Source: Photobacterium sp. DA100
GTDB lineage: Bacteria; Pseudomonadota; Gammaproteobacteria; Enterobacterales; Vibrionaceae
Reading direction: 5' to 3'
NCBI RefSeq assembly: GCF_029223585.1
Contig: NZ_CP119423.1
Span: 3,658,001 to 3,722,000 of the forward strand
DNA: 64,000 bases
Shown here piece after piece: positions 11,752 to 31,784 of this stretch. Positions within the stretch are counted from its first letter, which is position 1, and each line of letters opens with the position of its first letter. The notes under the pieces were generated by a model. That model was given only the letters and a program-made list of their open reading frames with translations, was not told the DNA's origin and did no database searches. The translations under genes and the position numbers were made by a program.

Positions 11752-12782
11752 ACCTCAGCCAATGTAGTTTCTTCGGCCTCTGCCATGAAACGAACCTCAT
11801 GCTCCAACACAATACCGAACTTCTCTTTCACGCTGTCCACGACAAACTGGGCCAGGTGCAAGACATCCTTAACTTGTGCATTATGGTAATTCACCAAGAC
11901 CAGCGCTTGCTGATCATGTACCCGGGCTCCACCAATCTGATGGCCCTTGAGCTGGCACTGGTCAATGAGCCAACCAGCCGCAAGTTTTTCCTGGCCGTTG
12001 GATTGAGGATAATGCGGCATAGACGGATAATGTGCAAGTAGATGCTTAACAACATCATCCTCAACAACCGGATTTTTGAAGAAGCTACCAGCATTACCCA
12101 ATACCTTGGGATCCGGCAACTTGGCTCGACGGATCTCACACACTGCCGACAGAATGTCTTTCGCGGTTACTGTTACAGGATCAAACTGCGCCAATGGGCC
12201 GTAAGAAATCACTGGCGTCCACGCTTTCTTCAAACATAACCCGACAGCAGTAATGGCATGGCTGTCTTTCAATTCGTGCTTAAAAATCGAATCGCGATAA
12301 CCAAACTGGCACTCTTTGGCTGTTAGTCGACTCTGCTTACCGGTAGAGAGCTCAACCGTATCGACATAAGCACATATATCTTTTAGCTCGACCCCGTATG
12401 CTCCGATGTTCTGAATTGGTGAGGAGCCAACACACCCCGGGATCAAGGCAAGGTTTTCCAACCCCGGCATTCCCTGCTCAACAGTTTGGGTGACCAGCTG
12501 ATGCCAATCTTCCCCTGCGCCGACATGAAGTAAGAATGCCTCCTGTGTTTCTTCGACTGCAATACCAGCAATACGATTAAGAACAACAACACCGGCAAAA
12601 TCGTCACAAAAAAGGACATTGCTCCCTTGGCCAAGGATCAATTTTGGCAGATCCTGATATCGTGCATCTTGCCAGATAGACACCAGATCTTGTGTTGTCT
12701 CGGCAACAACAATGTCTTTGGCCTTTACATCCAGACCAAATGTATGAAAAGGTGCTAGCGACCTATCTTGCAAAACTTTCAT
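11742..12782 (-). CDS. murB: UDP-N-acetylenolpyruvoylglucosamine reductase
   Basis: 346 residues of type I MurB (E. coli 342). It reduces UDP-GlcNAc-enolpyruvate to UDP-MurNAc with NADPH and FAD in peptidoglycan synthesis. It has the FAD-binding segments GQGSNVLF (about 51-58) and [10 protein letters not shown] (about 123-132), the substrate segment GYRDSIFK, the catalytic Ser in [10 protein letters not shown], and a C-terminal [15 protein letters not shown] typical of the Y-loop-containing class. It leads the murB-birA-coaX operon and starts back-to-back with the plus-strand acetyltransferase gene 75 bp away. Confidence 0.97.
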   Translation of the reverse strand: MKVLQDRSLAPFHTFGLDVKAKDIVVAETTQDLVSIWQDARYQDLPKLILGQGSNVLFCDDFAGVVVLNRIAGIAVEETQEAFLLHVGAGEDWHQLVTQTVEQGMPGLENLALIPGCVGSSPIQNIGAYGVELKDICAYVDTVELSTGKQSRLTAKECQFGYRDSIFKHELKDSHAITAVGLCLKKAWTPVISYGPLAQFDPVTVTAKDILSAVCEIRRAKLPDPKVLGNAGSFFKNPVVEDDVVKHLLAHYPSMPHYPQSNGQEKLAAGWLIDQCQLKGHQIGGARVHDQQALVLVNYHNAQVKDVLHLAQFVVDSVKEKFGIVLEHEVRFMAEAEETTLAEVCG

Positions 12783-12857
12783 GCGACTTCTGACCCATAC
12801 CTTTATACTAGGTGCTGCATTTTAACTGATTCATCCACTCTTGGCAGTGTTTTCCCT

Positions 12858-13310
12858 ATGAGTAAGCTTAGATTCCATCAACTTGAACCCCTCCGTTTTC
12901 CATTGATCAACCGCTTTTATAAAGCTTACTACCCAGCAGGAAAGGCAAAAAAAGATGAGGTTATCTGGATTGGCGAGAATAACAAAGGCATTCAAGCCTG
13001 TGTCAGGTTCAAGCAATTTGACAGCTACCAACTATTGACCGGCATGCTCGTCCACCCCGAGCTTCGCGCACAGGGCCACGGTATGGCCTTACTCGAGGCC
13101 AGCAAGGAACAACTGGAAGCCTCTCAATGTTACTGTTTTGCCTTTAGCTACCTAGAAACCTTCTACCAGAGTTCAGGCTTTGTTGTGGTAACTGATAGTG
13201 ACTTACCCGAGCCCCTTCGCTCCCGGATAGAGCGCTATCGACAAAGCGGGAAATCACTTACACCAATGCTCTATGATCAAAGTAAGAAGCTTGAATTGAG
13301 CCAAGCGTGA
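12858..13310 (+). CDS. GNAT family N-acetyltransferase
   Basis: 150 residues with a GNAT fold. The acetyl-CoA loop is LRAQGHGMALLEA (about 73-85, matching Q/RxxGxG/A) preceded by the beta strand LTGMLVHPEL, and a C-terminal YQSSGF resembles the usual Y..xGF motif. The frame is open 30 codons further upstream, but MSKLRFHQLEPL at 12858 is a better start because the earlier Met would lie inside murB. Substrate unknown. It is followed by pssA after about 100 bp with its own -10 box, so it may be a single-gene unit. Confidence 0.8.
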   Translation: MSKLRFHQLEPLRFPLINRFYKAYYPAGKAKKDEVIWIGENNKGIQACVRFKQFDSYQLLTGMLVHPELRAQGHGMALLEASKEQLEASQCYCFAFSYLETFYQSSGFVVVTDSDLPEPLRSRIERYRQSGKSLTPMLYDQSKKLELSQA

Positions 13311-13353
13311 CATAAGCCAACTTAGCAATACGTAGACTATGATGTTTTTCTGA

Positions 13354-13359
13354 TATAAT
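13354..13359 (+). promoter_or_regulatory. Likely -10 box of pssA
   Basis: A consensus TATAAT preceded by TGA lies 55 bp before pssA. No convincing -35 hexamer is seen 16-18 bp upstream, so this may be an extended -10 type or partly activator-dependent. Confidence 0.5.
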
Positions 13360-13413
13360 TGCGCTCTTAACTAACCGATTCATCCTTATTAAGGTCGCGT
13401 AAACGAGGCGATA

Positions 13414-14763
13414 ATGGATTCAGCTATTGCTAACAAGCAACGCATTGAGCAACTGCCGTGTATTGCACACAAGCCAGAAGATTTAGAGACCCTTCTCGAT
13501 GCAGGATCGTTCCGTGAACGTCTCCACCAAGAAATCTCCAATGCCAAAGCGCGTATTTATCTAGTTGCGCTCTACCTACAAGATGACGACGGTGGACGTG
13601 GGATCCTCACGGCACTGTACGAAGCCAAGCAGGCTAACCCTGAACTTGATATCAAGGTTCTGGTAGATTGGCACCGGGCACAGCGAGGGCTTATCGGCGC
13701 AGACAAATCAGATGGTAACGCCGCCCTATACCGCGAGTTCTCGGAAAAATATGAACATCAGATCGACATTCTCGGTGTACCGGTACGTAACCGCGAAGTC
13801 TTTGGAGTACTACACCTCAAAGGTTTTGTCGTCGATGACAAAATTATATACAGCGGCGCCAGCCTCAATGATGTTTACCTAGCTCAGCATCAGCGCTACC
13901 GCTACGACCGCTATCATGTGATCCACAATAATCAGCTAGCCGATAGCATGGCTAACTTTATTGTCAACACCCTAGTCAACAGCGATGCAGTAAACTGCCT
14001 GAGCCAGGCTAACCGCCCAGACACAAGAAACTTGAAAGGGGCAATCAAAGAGCTGCGCCAGCAATTACAAAAAGCCAGCTACCAATTCGTGCCTGAACAG
14101 GTCTCAGACGAAGAAGTCGGCTTGACCCCTCTCGTTGGCCTCGGCAAACGAAAAAACCGACTAAATCAGCATATCTGTACCTTGATTGCCAGCGCCCAGC
14201 AGGAACTGACGATTTGCACGCCCTACTTCAACTTTCCTCGCAGCGTTAGCCGGGAAGTCAAAAGGGCACTACGTCGTGGTGTAAAAGTGACAATCATTGT
14301 CGGTGACAAGACAGCCAATGACTTCTACATACCTCCTAGCGAGCCGTTTAAAACCATTGCGGGATTGCCTTACCTGTATGAAGTCAACCTCCGCAATTTT
14401 GCCAAGCAGAACGAAGCCGCTATTGCTAGACGCCAGCTTGCGATCCACTTATGGAAGCACAACGACAACAGCTTCCACTTGAAAGGGATCTGGGTTGACC
14501 GCAGCTATATGCTGATCACGGGTAACAACCTTAATCCAAGGGCTTGGAAACTGGACTTAGAGAATGCCATTCTTGTCCATGATAAACAGCAGCTATTAGC
14601 AGAGCAGAAGCAACGTGAACTTGACCGTATTCTCGAGCACACTCAGCTTGTTGGTAGCTACAAGTTTATCGAAAAGATTGATGCTTACCCCGCCCCAGTG
14701 AGAAAGCTGATCAAGCGTATCCGTCGGGTCAAAGCCGATCATATCCTTAACCAGATCCTGTAA
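13414..14763 (+). CDS. pssA: CDP-diacylglycerol-serine O-phosphatidyltransferase
   Basis: 449 residues (451 in E. coli), the phospholipase D-type PssA that makes phosphatidylserine, the precursor of phosphatidylethanolamine, at the inner membrane. Two HKD-like motifs are visible: HLKGFVVDDKIIYSGASLND (about 137-156) and HLKGIWVDRSYMLITGNNLN (about 355-374). It is hydrophilic, as the peripheral E. coli enzyme is. The C-terminus is basic (RKLIKRIRRVKAD), suited to membrane contact. An ATG start at 13414 fits the family length. The nicotinamidase-like gene follows after 11 bp. Confidence 0.97.
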   Translation: MDSAIANKQRIEQLPCIAHKPEDLETLLDAGSFRERLHQEISNAKARIYLVALYLQDDDGGRGILTALYEAKQANPELDIKVLVDWHRAQRGLIGADKSDGNAALYREFSEKYEHQIDILGVPVRNREVFGVLHLKGFVVDDKIIYSGASLNDVYLAQHQRYRYDRYHVIHNNQLADSMANFIVNTLVNSDAVNCLSQANRPDTRNLKGAIKELRQQLQKASYQFVPEQVSDEEVGLTPLVGLGKRKNRLNQHICTLIASAQQELTICTPYFNFPRSVSREVKRALRRGVKVTIIVGDKTANDFYIPPSEPFKTIAGLPYLYEVNLRNFAKQNEAAIARRQLAIHLWKHNDNSFHLKGIWVDRSYMLITGNNLNPRAWKLDLENAILVHDKQQLLAEQKQRELDRILEHTQLVGSYKFIEKIDAYPAPVRKLIKRIRRVKADHILNQIL

Positions 14764-14774
14764 GAGAGACGGCC

Positions 14775-15404
14775 ATGACGATTGCTGCCATCGATGTTGA
14801 TCCACAAAAGACCTTTACTCCTCTGTGCCCAAATGAGTTACCGGTTGCTGAAGGTGACACTATCGGCCCAGAGTTAAATCGCCAGGCAGCGTTGGCTAAC
14901 TTGCGCATACTGACAAAAGACGCCCATCCACACAATGCAGTATGGGTTGTCGAGTCACATGACAAGATGCTCTCTCCTTTAGACTACCCGAATGCCGATC
15001 TCACTTGGGTCAGCCATGCCGTTCCCGGTACAACAGGGTTTGAAACGATCCCTGATCTACCTGCGATTACAGAGTATGATCATGTCATTTGGAAAGGGAT
15101 CGAACCCGATCTTCACCCCTACGGTGCTTGCTATCACGATCTTCAGGAAAAGCTCAGCACAGGCCTAATCGAATGGCTTCAAGCCAAGGCAGTTAAAACA
15201 ATATTGGTCGGTGGTTTGGCGACTGACTATTGCGTCAAAACGACAGCGCTGCAACTGCAAGCGACCGGCCTGTTCCAGGTGATTGTCAATCTGGCCGCTT
15301 GCCGTGGCATTGCTCCAGATACAGTCAAGCAAGCTTGTATAGAGATGAAAGAAGCAGGGATCAGCGTCTGTACTAACACTGAGGCTGTCAAAGCTCTACT
15401 GTAA
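14775..15404 (+). CDS. Isochorismatase-family cysteine hydrolase, nicotinamidase-like
   Basis: 209 residues of the isochorismatase/PncA fold. The catalytic triad can be placed at D9 (DPQKTF), K107 (HVIWKG) and C153 (GLATDYCVKTT). GLATDYCVK is the stretch typical of nicotinamidases that hydrolyse nicotinamide to nicotinate for NAD salvage. The metal-site segment is ESHD with a later His81 instead of the E. coli DWHPxNH pattern, so the substrate is less sure. It lies 11 bp after pssA and ends at a clear terminator, so the two probably form one transcript. Confidence 0.8.
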   Translation: MTIAAIDVDPQKTFTPLCPNELPVAEGDTIGPELNRQAALANLRILTKDAHPHNAVWVVESHDKMLSPLDYPNADLTWVSHAVPGTTGFETIPDLPAITEYDHVIWKGIEPDLHPYGACYHDLQEKLSTGLIEWLQAKAVKTILVGGLATDYCVKTTALQLQATGLFQVIVNLAACRGIAPDTVKQACIEMKEAGISVCTNTEAVKALL

Positions 15405-15428
15405 TCGTAGTCCATCCTTCCATCTGAC

Positions 15429-15457
15429 AAACCCAGCCAATGGCTGGGTTTGTTTTT
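15429..15457 (+). terminator. Terminator after pssA operon
   Basis: AAACCCAGCCA, loop, TGGCTGGGTTTGTTTTTT is a standard intrinsic terminator on the plus strand, 25 bp after the hydrolase stop. Confidence 0.9.
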
Positions 15458-15638
15458 TACAACGAGCCATAGCCCTGCATGCTGGCTTGTAGTGCATAAA
15501 ACCTATATCAAACCTTTTCACTTATCTATCTTCCTAGTTTCTCTTAACCCCGACGAACATCATATGCTCGTACCTTAGAGCCACTTTCCTCAAGCCAAGG
15601 TGCCCTTCTTCCTAGCTCCATACGTTTGGTAGATAACG
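15458..15638. other. Non-coding gap, nothing recognised
   Basis: No gene, RNA or clear repeat is seen between the plus-strand terminator and the start of the tRNA-derived repeat array. The base composition is ordinary. Confidence 0.6.
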
Positions 15639-16122
15639 CAAAAAGCCAGCCTTTCATCGGGCTACGCCTAGTCGAGGCTTATTAATAAGTGACGGAGGGC
15701 CTCCCCCTGCGGGACTTATTCGCCTGCAAGGCGAACATTTCCGACAGATGTAAAAAAGCCGAAGCATTTCTGCTTGGGCTTAGTGTAAGTGGCGGAGCGG
15801 ACGGGCTGGCGTACCAGCAGGACTAAACGCGCCGGGCTCCCGGACGCAACCAAAGTGCGCAGCACTTTCGGGAGCATCAAATACAAGAAAGCCCCGTCTT
15901 TCGACGAGGCTTCTTAATAAGTGGCGGAGCGGACGGGAATCGATGGTCCGGCATCCCGGCCCGCGAAAAAGTGCACAGCACTTTCGGGAGCGTCAGATAG
16001 CAAAAAACCCCAGCCTTTCGACTGAGGTTTCTTAATAAGTGGCGGAGGGCCGGGCTTGCGCACAAGCGGGACTCATACCAATCTAAGTAAAAATATGATC
16101 TAATTGAGGCTGTTACTTCTTC

Positions 16123-16614
16123 GTGAAAAAAGACGCTATGGACAGCCTCGATACCATTGATTTCAAAAAGCTTGCTAGCCAACAAAAATCTATTCAAATG
16201 AAGATGCGATTGCTCGCATTGGCTCACTTTAAAGATGGTCACTCTCGAACCCAAATTGCTAAGTTCCTTAAGTTAAGCAGAACGAGTGTGAATAAATGGG
16301 TACAAACATTCCTTGAAGAAGGGCTTGAAGGACTGCAAGAGAAACCAAGAACGGGTCGCCCAGCATTCCTCAATACTCAGCAACGTGAACAGCTAAGCCA
16401 GTTTATAAAGACACGTGCCGAAGATTCATCTGGAGGGAGGTTAACAGGTACTGATATTCATGCTTATATCGTGAAAGAGTTTGGTAAACACTACCACCCA
16501 GACTCTATCTACTATTTGCTTAATCACATGGGCTTCTCTTGGATAACATCACGCTCCAAGCACCCTCGTCAATCCCAGCAAATCCAAGACGATTTTAAAA
16601 AAATTCAAAATTGA
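16123..16614 (+). CDS. IS630-family transposase, N-terminal frame
   Basis: 163 residues carrying the DNA-binding half of an IS630/Tc1-type transposase. A first helix-turn-helix is at about 31-66 (HFKDGHSRTQIAKFLKLS then RTSVNKWVQTF). A linker KPRTGRPAFL follows, and then a second winged-helix segment to about residue 150. The start is GTG at 16123 or ATG at 16138 (MDSLDTIDFKKL). The frame stops just after a run of seven A at 16597-16603. Reading the +1 frame from that run continues directly into the catalytic part. Confidence 0.85.
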   Translation: MKKDAMDSLDTIDFKKLASQQKSIQMKMRLLALAHFKDGHSRTQIAKFLKLSRTSVNKWVQTFLEEGLEGLQEKPRTGRPAFLNTQQREQLSQFIKTRAEDSSGGRLTGTDIHAYIVKEFGKHYHPDSIYYLLNHMGFSWITSRSKHPRQSQQIQDDFKKIQN

Positions 16615-17173
16615 AACGATCCTTAAGATCCCCGGTCACATGGGGCTTGATAACGTCGATGTCTGGTTTCAAGATGAAGCAAGATTTGGCCAGCAAAACA
16701 CGACAACTCGACTTTGGGCTAAACGTGGATCAAGACCAAGAGCAGTAAAGCAGCAGCAGTTTGAATATGCGTATTTGTTTGGCTCAGTATGTCCCGCTAG
16801 AGGTATTGGCGAGGCGCTGGTCGTTCCTTGGGTTAACAAGGACATTATGGTTGAGCACCTTAAGCAGATCTCCGCGGTGACCGAAAAAGGTCGTCACGCA
16901 GTGGTCATTATGGATGGTGCTGGCTGGCATACAAATGACATTGCAGAACAGTTTAGTAATGTCAGTATCATCAAGCTCCCGCCATATTCACCAGAGCTAA
17001 ACCCGATAGAACAAGTGTGGAGTTGGCTCAGACAACACTATCTTGCCAATCAGAGTTTTACCGACTACCAAGATATTGTGTCGAAAGTATGCACTGCATG
17101 GAATCGATTCTTGGAGCGTGCAGATAGAGTTACCAAAATGTGCACCAGAGACTGGATTAACCTGACCAGTTAA
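16604..17173 (+). CDS. IS630-family transposase, C-terminal catalytic frame
   Basis: The catalytic half, open from about the A-run in the +1 frame. The first in-frame ATG is at 16640, giving 177 residues if started there. It shows the DDE triad of the family: WFQDEARFG, VVIMDGAGWH and PPYSPELNPIEQVWSWL. The A7 run at the joint could support programmed frameshifting or transcriptional slippage giving a full-length protein of about 340 residues, or the gene may be broken by an indel. The sequence alone cannot decide. Confidence 0.82.
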   Translation, partial: FKIETILKIPGHMGLDNVDVWFQDEARFGQQNTTTRLWAKRGSRPRAVKQQQFEYAYLFGSVCPARGIGEALVVPWVNKDIMVEHLKQISAVTEKGRHAVVIMDGAGWHTNDIAEQFSNVSIIKLPPYSPELNPIEQVWSWLRQHYLANQSFTDYQDIVSKVCTAWNRFLERADRVTKMCTRDWINLTS

Positions 17174-17224
17174 TTTTCCAGATTGGTATCATTCGCCTGC
17201 AAGGCGAACATATCCGACAGATGT

Positions 17225-17252
17225 AAAAAAGCCCCGTCTTTTGACGAGGCTT
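17225..17252 (-). terminator. Terminator after tRNA-Asp (end of rrn1)
   Basis: On the minus strand GCCTCGTCAAAAGACGGGGC followed by six T, 10 bp after the tRNA-Asp CCA end. It is a strong intrinsic terminator ending the rrn1 transcript and the best preserved hairpin of the repeat array. Confidence 0.88.
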
Positions 17253-17261
17253 CTTAATAAG

Positions 17262-17338
17262 TGGCGGAGCGGACGGGACTCGAACCCGCGACCCCCGGCG
17301 TGACAGGCCGGTATTCTAACCAACTGAACTACCGCTCC
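17262..17338 (-). tRNA. tRNA-Asp (GTC), distal gene of rrn1
   Basis: A 77-nt cloverleaf with encoded CCA. The acceptor GGAGCGG pairs with CCGCTCC, the anticodon loop CTGTCAC gives GTC, and the T loop is GTTCGAGTC. It lies 40 bp after the 5S gene, as in E. coli rrnC and rrnH. Its 3' end is the source sequence of the downstream repeats. Confidence 0.97.
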
Positions 17339-17378
17339 ACTCAAATCACCGTGTGTTCAGCACGATAATCTAAATTGG

Positions 17379-17498
17379 AAGCCTGGCGATGTCCTACTCT
17401 CACATGGGGAGGCCCCACACTACCATCGGCGCTATTACGTTTCACTGCTGAGTTCGGCATGGGATCAGGTGGGTCCATAATGCTATGGTCGCCAAGCA
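17379..17498 (-). rRNA. 5S rRNA, rrn1
   Basis: 120 nt beginning TGCTTGGCGACC and ending CATCGCCAGGCTT, the Vibrionaceae 5S type, with the ends pairing as helix I. It is the large-subunit 5S component. Ends are placed by similarity and may be off by one or two bases. Confidence 0.95.
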
Positions 17499-17581
17499 AA
17501 ATTCTTACAATCTTAGAAAGCTGATGTTCTCGCACTACATTCAAGTGCTCATGGAGTCCGTTAAAACCCCTTGGGTGTTGT

Positions 17582-20468
<2,887 letters not shown>

Positions 20469-20726
20469 ATACAACCCCAAGGGGTCTGTTCGTATGGCTC
20501 AACAACCAAGGTTGTTCATCTGAGTTGTGATGAACTGTGTTTCGCCGGACTCTTACACAAGACACTTGAATGTGTGTTGCTTGAGAACTCGTTCTTCATA
20601 AAGAAGAACAAAATAAATCAATCTATCGATTGAATTTACTAGTCAGCTTTCCAGATTGTTAAAGAGCATGTGTTTGTCTTTCGACATCCACTTTCTAAAC
20701 ACACTCACAAGAATGTTTTTAGAGAG
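20469..20726 (-). promoter_or_regulatory. rrn1 spacer between tRNA-Ala and 23S, with boxA
   Basis: Holds a boxA antitermination element (GCTCTTTAACAAT on minus, 20655-20667) and the 23S processing stem. It also holds an inverted repeat, 20688-20699 with 20718-20729, whose second arm includes the CCA end of tRNA-Ala. The 23S-proximal part reads GGGGTCTGTTCG, shared with rrn3 but not with rrn2 and rrn4. Confidence 0.75.
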
Positions 20727-20802
20727 TGGTGGAGCTAAGCAGGATCGAACTGCTGACCTCCTGCGTGCAAGGCAGGCGCTCTCCCAGCTGAGCTATAGCC
20801 CC
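20727..20802 (-). tRNA. tRNA-Ala (TGC), rrn1 spacer
   Basis: A 76-nt cloverleaf with encoded CCA, acceptor GGGGCTA, anticodon loop CTTGCAC giving TGC, and T loop GTTCGATCC. It follows tRNA-Ile in transcription, the classical Ile-Ala spacer. Confidence 0.97.
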
Positions 20803-20845
20803 ATCGAAATACCGATACCGTCACCACATCCTCTGGGAGAAGAAG

Positions 20846-20922
<77 letters not shown>

Positions 20923-20991
20923 GATACCGTATGTCTTTTACTATTAACCAAGCAATCTGTGTGGACACTGCGTAAAACGCAGTCATATCGT

Positions 20992-22543
<1,552 letters not shown>

Positions 22544-22875
22544 AAGTTTTGGCTCAATGAATACTGTTAATCCATTACCGAAGTAATGAATGAATTGACT
22601 GTGCCGAATCTTGCGATTCGATTTGGTCACTCAGTTTCATTGATAATTCTTTTTGACTATCATTTCACGAGTGCCCACACAGATTGCATGGTCAAATTGT
22701 TAAAGAACATATTGCCTTTCAGTGCCTTAGCACTTAAGCAGGACGCGTATAATACGCTACTCACTTTGAAAGTCAACATAAAACTCTAAGAAAACTTAAA
22801 GCTCTATGGTGACTTGCTTACGTTGTAAGCAAGTGCCCTATTTGTCTTCACTTTTTAAAAGTGAAAATAAATTGG
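22544..22875 (-). promoter_or_regulatory. rrn2-rrn1 junction: rrn1 promoter, boxA and leader
   Basis: The rrn1 promoter is TTGACT (22771-22776), 16 bp, TATTAT (22749-22754) on minus, with an A/T-rich UP-like stretch upstream and a GC-rich discriminator. A boxA (GTTCTTTAACAA) lies at 22697-22708 in the leader. Only about 100 bp separate the -35 box from the rrn2 5S end. That gap has two hairpins, TTCACTTTT/AAAAGTGAA and ACTTGCTTAC/GTAAGCAAGT, but neither is followed by a proper T-run. Confidence 0.85.
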
Positions 22876-22995
22876 AAGCCTGGCGATGTCCTACTCTCAC
22901 ATGGGGAGGCCCCACACTACCATCGGCGCTATTACGTTTCACTGCTGAGTTCGGCATGGGATCAGGTGGGTCCATAATGCTATGGTCGCCAAGCA
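22876..22995 (-). rRNA. 5S rRNA, rrn2
   Basis: 120 nt with the same sequence and ends as the rrn1 copy by eye. No tRNA gene follows it; the next transcribed feature is the rrn1 promoter. Confidence 0.95.
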
Positions 22996-23077
22996 AAATT
23001 CTTACAATCTCGAAAGCTGATGTTCTCGCACTACATTCAAGTGCTCATGGAGTCCGTTAAAACCCCTTGGGTGTTGT

Positions 23078-25964
<2,887 letters not shown>

Positions 25965-26220
25965 ATACAACCCCAAGAGGTCTTTCGTATGGCTCAACAA
26001 CCAAGGTTGTTCATCTGAGTATGATGAACTGTGTTTCGCCGGACTCTTACACAAGACACTTGAATGTGTGTTGCTTGAGAACTCGTTCTTCATAAAGAAG
26101 AACAAAATAAATCAATCTATCGATTGAATTTACTAGTCAGCTTTCCAGATTGTTAAAGAGCATGTGTTTGTCTTTCGACATCCACTTTCTAAAGATTCTT
26201 AAGGAAAAAACCTTAGAAAG
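25965..26220 (-). promoter_or_regulatory. rrn2 spacer between tRNA-Glu and 23S, with boxA
   Basis: boxA at 26149-26161. The inverted repeat 26182-26192 with 26213-26223 includes the tRNA-Glu CCA. The 23S-proximal part has the GAGGTCTTTCG form shared with rrn4. Confidence 0.7.
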
Positions 26221-26296
26221 TGGCGTCCCATAGGGGAGTCGAACCCCTGTTACCGCCGTGAAAGGGCGGTGTCCTAGGCCTCTAGACGAATGGGAC
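26221..26296 (-). tRNA. tRNA-Glu (TTC), rrn2 spacer
   Basis: A 76-nt cloverleaf with encoded CCA, acceptor GTCCCAT, anticodon loop CTTTCAC giving TTC. It is the only tRNA of the rrn2 spacer. Confidence 0.97.
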
Positions 26297-26363
26297 ACTA
26301 TGTTGTCTTTTACTATTAACCAAGCAATCTGTGTGGACACTGCGTAAAACGCAGTCATATCGT

Positions 26364-27915
<1,552 letters not shown>

Positions 27916-28248
27916 AAGTTTTGGCTCAATGAATACTGTTAATCCATTACCGAAGTAATGAATGAATTGACTGTGCCGAATCTTGCGATTCGATTTGGTC
28001 ACTCAGTTTCATTGATAATTCTTTTTGACTATCATTTCACGAGTGCCCACACAGATTGCATGGTCAAATTGTTAAAGAACATATTGCCTTTCAGTGCCTT
28101 AGCACTTAAGCAGGACGCGTATAATACGCCACTCACTTTGAAAGTCAACATAAAACTCTAAGAAAACTTAAAGCTCTATGGTGACTTGCTTACGTTGTAA
28201 GCAAGTGCCCTATTTGTCTTCACTTTTTTAAAAGTGAAAATAAATTGG
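27916..28248 (-). promoter_or_regulatory. rrn3-rrn2 junction: rrn2 promoter, boxA and leader
   Basis: Promoter TTGACT (28143-28148), 16 bp, TATTAT (28121-28126), with boxA at 28069-28080. The region is almost identical to the rrn2-rrn1 junction, differing by one substitution in the spacer and one extra T in a T/A run. It too lacks a recognisable terminator. Confidence 0.85.
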
Positions 28249-28368
28249 AAGCCTGGCGATGTCCTACTCTCACATGGGGAGGCCCCACACTACCATCGGC
28301 GCTATTACGTTTCACTGCTGAGTTCGGCATGGGATCAGGTGGGTCCATAATGCTATGGTCGCCAAGCA
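28249..28368 (-). rRNA. 5S rRNA, rrn3
   Basis: 120 nt, the same as the other copies by eye, with TTCC directly after the mature 3' end as in rrn1 and rrn2. Confidence 0.95.
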
Positions 28369-28451
28369 AAATTCTTACAATCTTAGAAAGCTGATGTTCT
28401 CGCACTACATTCAAGTGCTCATGGAGTCCGTTAAAACCCCTTGGGTGTTGT

Positions 28452-31338
<2,887 letters not shown>

Positions 31339-31678
31339 ATACAACCCCAAGGGGTCTGTTCGTATGGCTCAACAACCAAGGTTGTTCATCTGAGTATGAT
31401 GAACTGTGTTTCGCCGGACTCTTACACAAGACACTTGAATGTGTGTTGCTTGAGAACTCGTTCTTCATAAAGAAGAACAAAATAAATCAATCTATCGATT
31501 GAATTTACTAGTCAGCTTTCCAGATTGTTAAAGAGCATGTGTTTGTTTACCTAAATAAATAGGTATCGAAACCACTTTCTAATTAATTTCGGCCGGGCCG
31601 CGCAGGCGGCAAAAAAGCGGACTCAACAAAGTTAACCTTCATTGAATCTGCGTATCCGTGCAGAAAATGATTAGAGAG
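31339..31678 (-). promoter_or_regulatory. rrn3 spacer between tRNA-Val and 23S, with boxA and a GC-rich insert
   Basis: boxA at 31524-31536. The inverted repeat 31572-31583 with 31670-31681 includes the tRNA-Val CCA. Between its arms is a segment not seen in the other operons, with a GC-rich core at about 31590-31620, making the loop much longer than in rrn1, rrn2 and rrn4. Confidence 0.7.
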
Positions 31679-31754
31679 TGGTGGGCGATACCGGGCTCGA
31701 ACCAGTGACCCCCTCCTTGTAAGGGAGGTGCTCTCCCAACTGAGCTAATCGCCC
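31679..31754 (-). tRNA. tRNA-Val (TAC), rrn3 spacer
   Basis: A 76-nt cloverleaf with encoded CCA, acceptor GGGCGAT, anticodon loop CTTACAA giving TAC. It is the last of three tRNAs in this spacer. Confidence 0.97.
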
Positions 31755-31784
31755 TCCGATGTTTTACATCTTCAAAGGAGAAGA

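Larger units (their letters stand above)
16075..17189 (+). mobile_element. IS630-family insertion sequence
   Basis: The element is bounded by ATACCAATCT (16075-16084) and its inverted copy AGATTGGTAT (17180-17189). The outermost TA is the usual IS630 target duplication. It is about 1.1 kb with one transposase in two frames. It is inserted in the fourth unit of the tRNA-Asp repeat array: the flanks GCGGGACTCA and ATTCGCCTGC match the continuous stretch near 15710-15728 of another unit. Confidence 0.88.
15639..17261 (-). repeat. Tandem array of tRNA-Asp 3'-end/terminator units (split by an IS)
   Basis: About five units of 105-135 bp follow tRNA-Asp in the direction of transcription. Each has the last 9-16 nt of the tRNA-Asp gene (CCCGTCCGCTCCGCCA or a decayed form), then TTATTAAGAAGCC-like sequence, then a terminator-like hairpin with an A-run on plus. 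The tRNA remnants lie at about 15690, 15790, 15921 and 16039, and the intact tRNA begins at 17262. Hairpins lie near 15640-15683, 15751-15783, 15887-15915, 16002-16032 and 17225-17252. Variable inserts include a short AAAGTGC/GCACTTT hairpin in two units and a TTCGCC/GGCGAA hairpin in two others. The layout resembles the rtT repeats after E. coli tyrT. Confidence 0.75.

Noticed and set aside
15639..16074. CRISPR array
   Set aside because: The repeated units looked periodic, but the repeats are tRNA 3' ends and terminator hairpins with variable decay, and there are no uniform spacers or cas genes.
15639..17261. Prophage or genomic island at tRNA-Asp
   Set aside because: Partial tRNA ends are typical of attachment sites, but there is no integrase or island cargo, only an IS630 element. 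An old integration footprint cannot be excluded.
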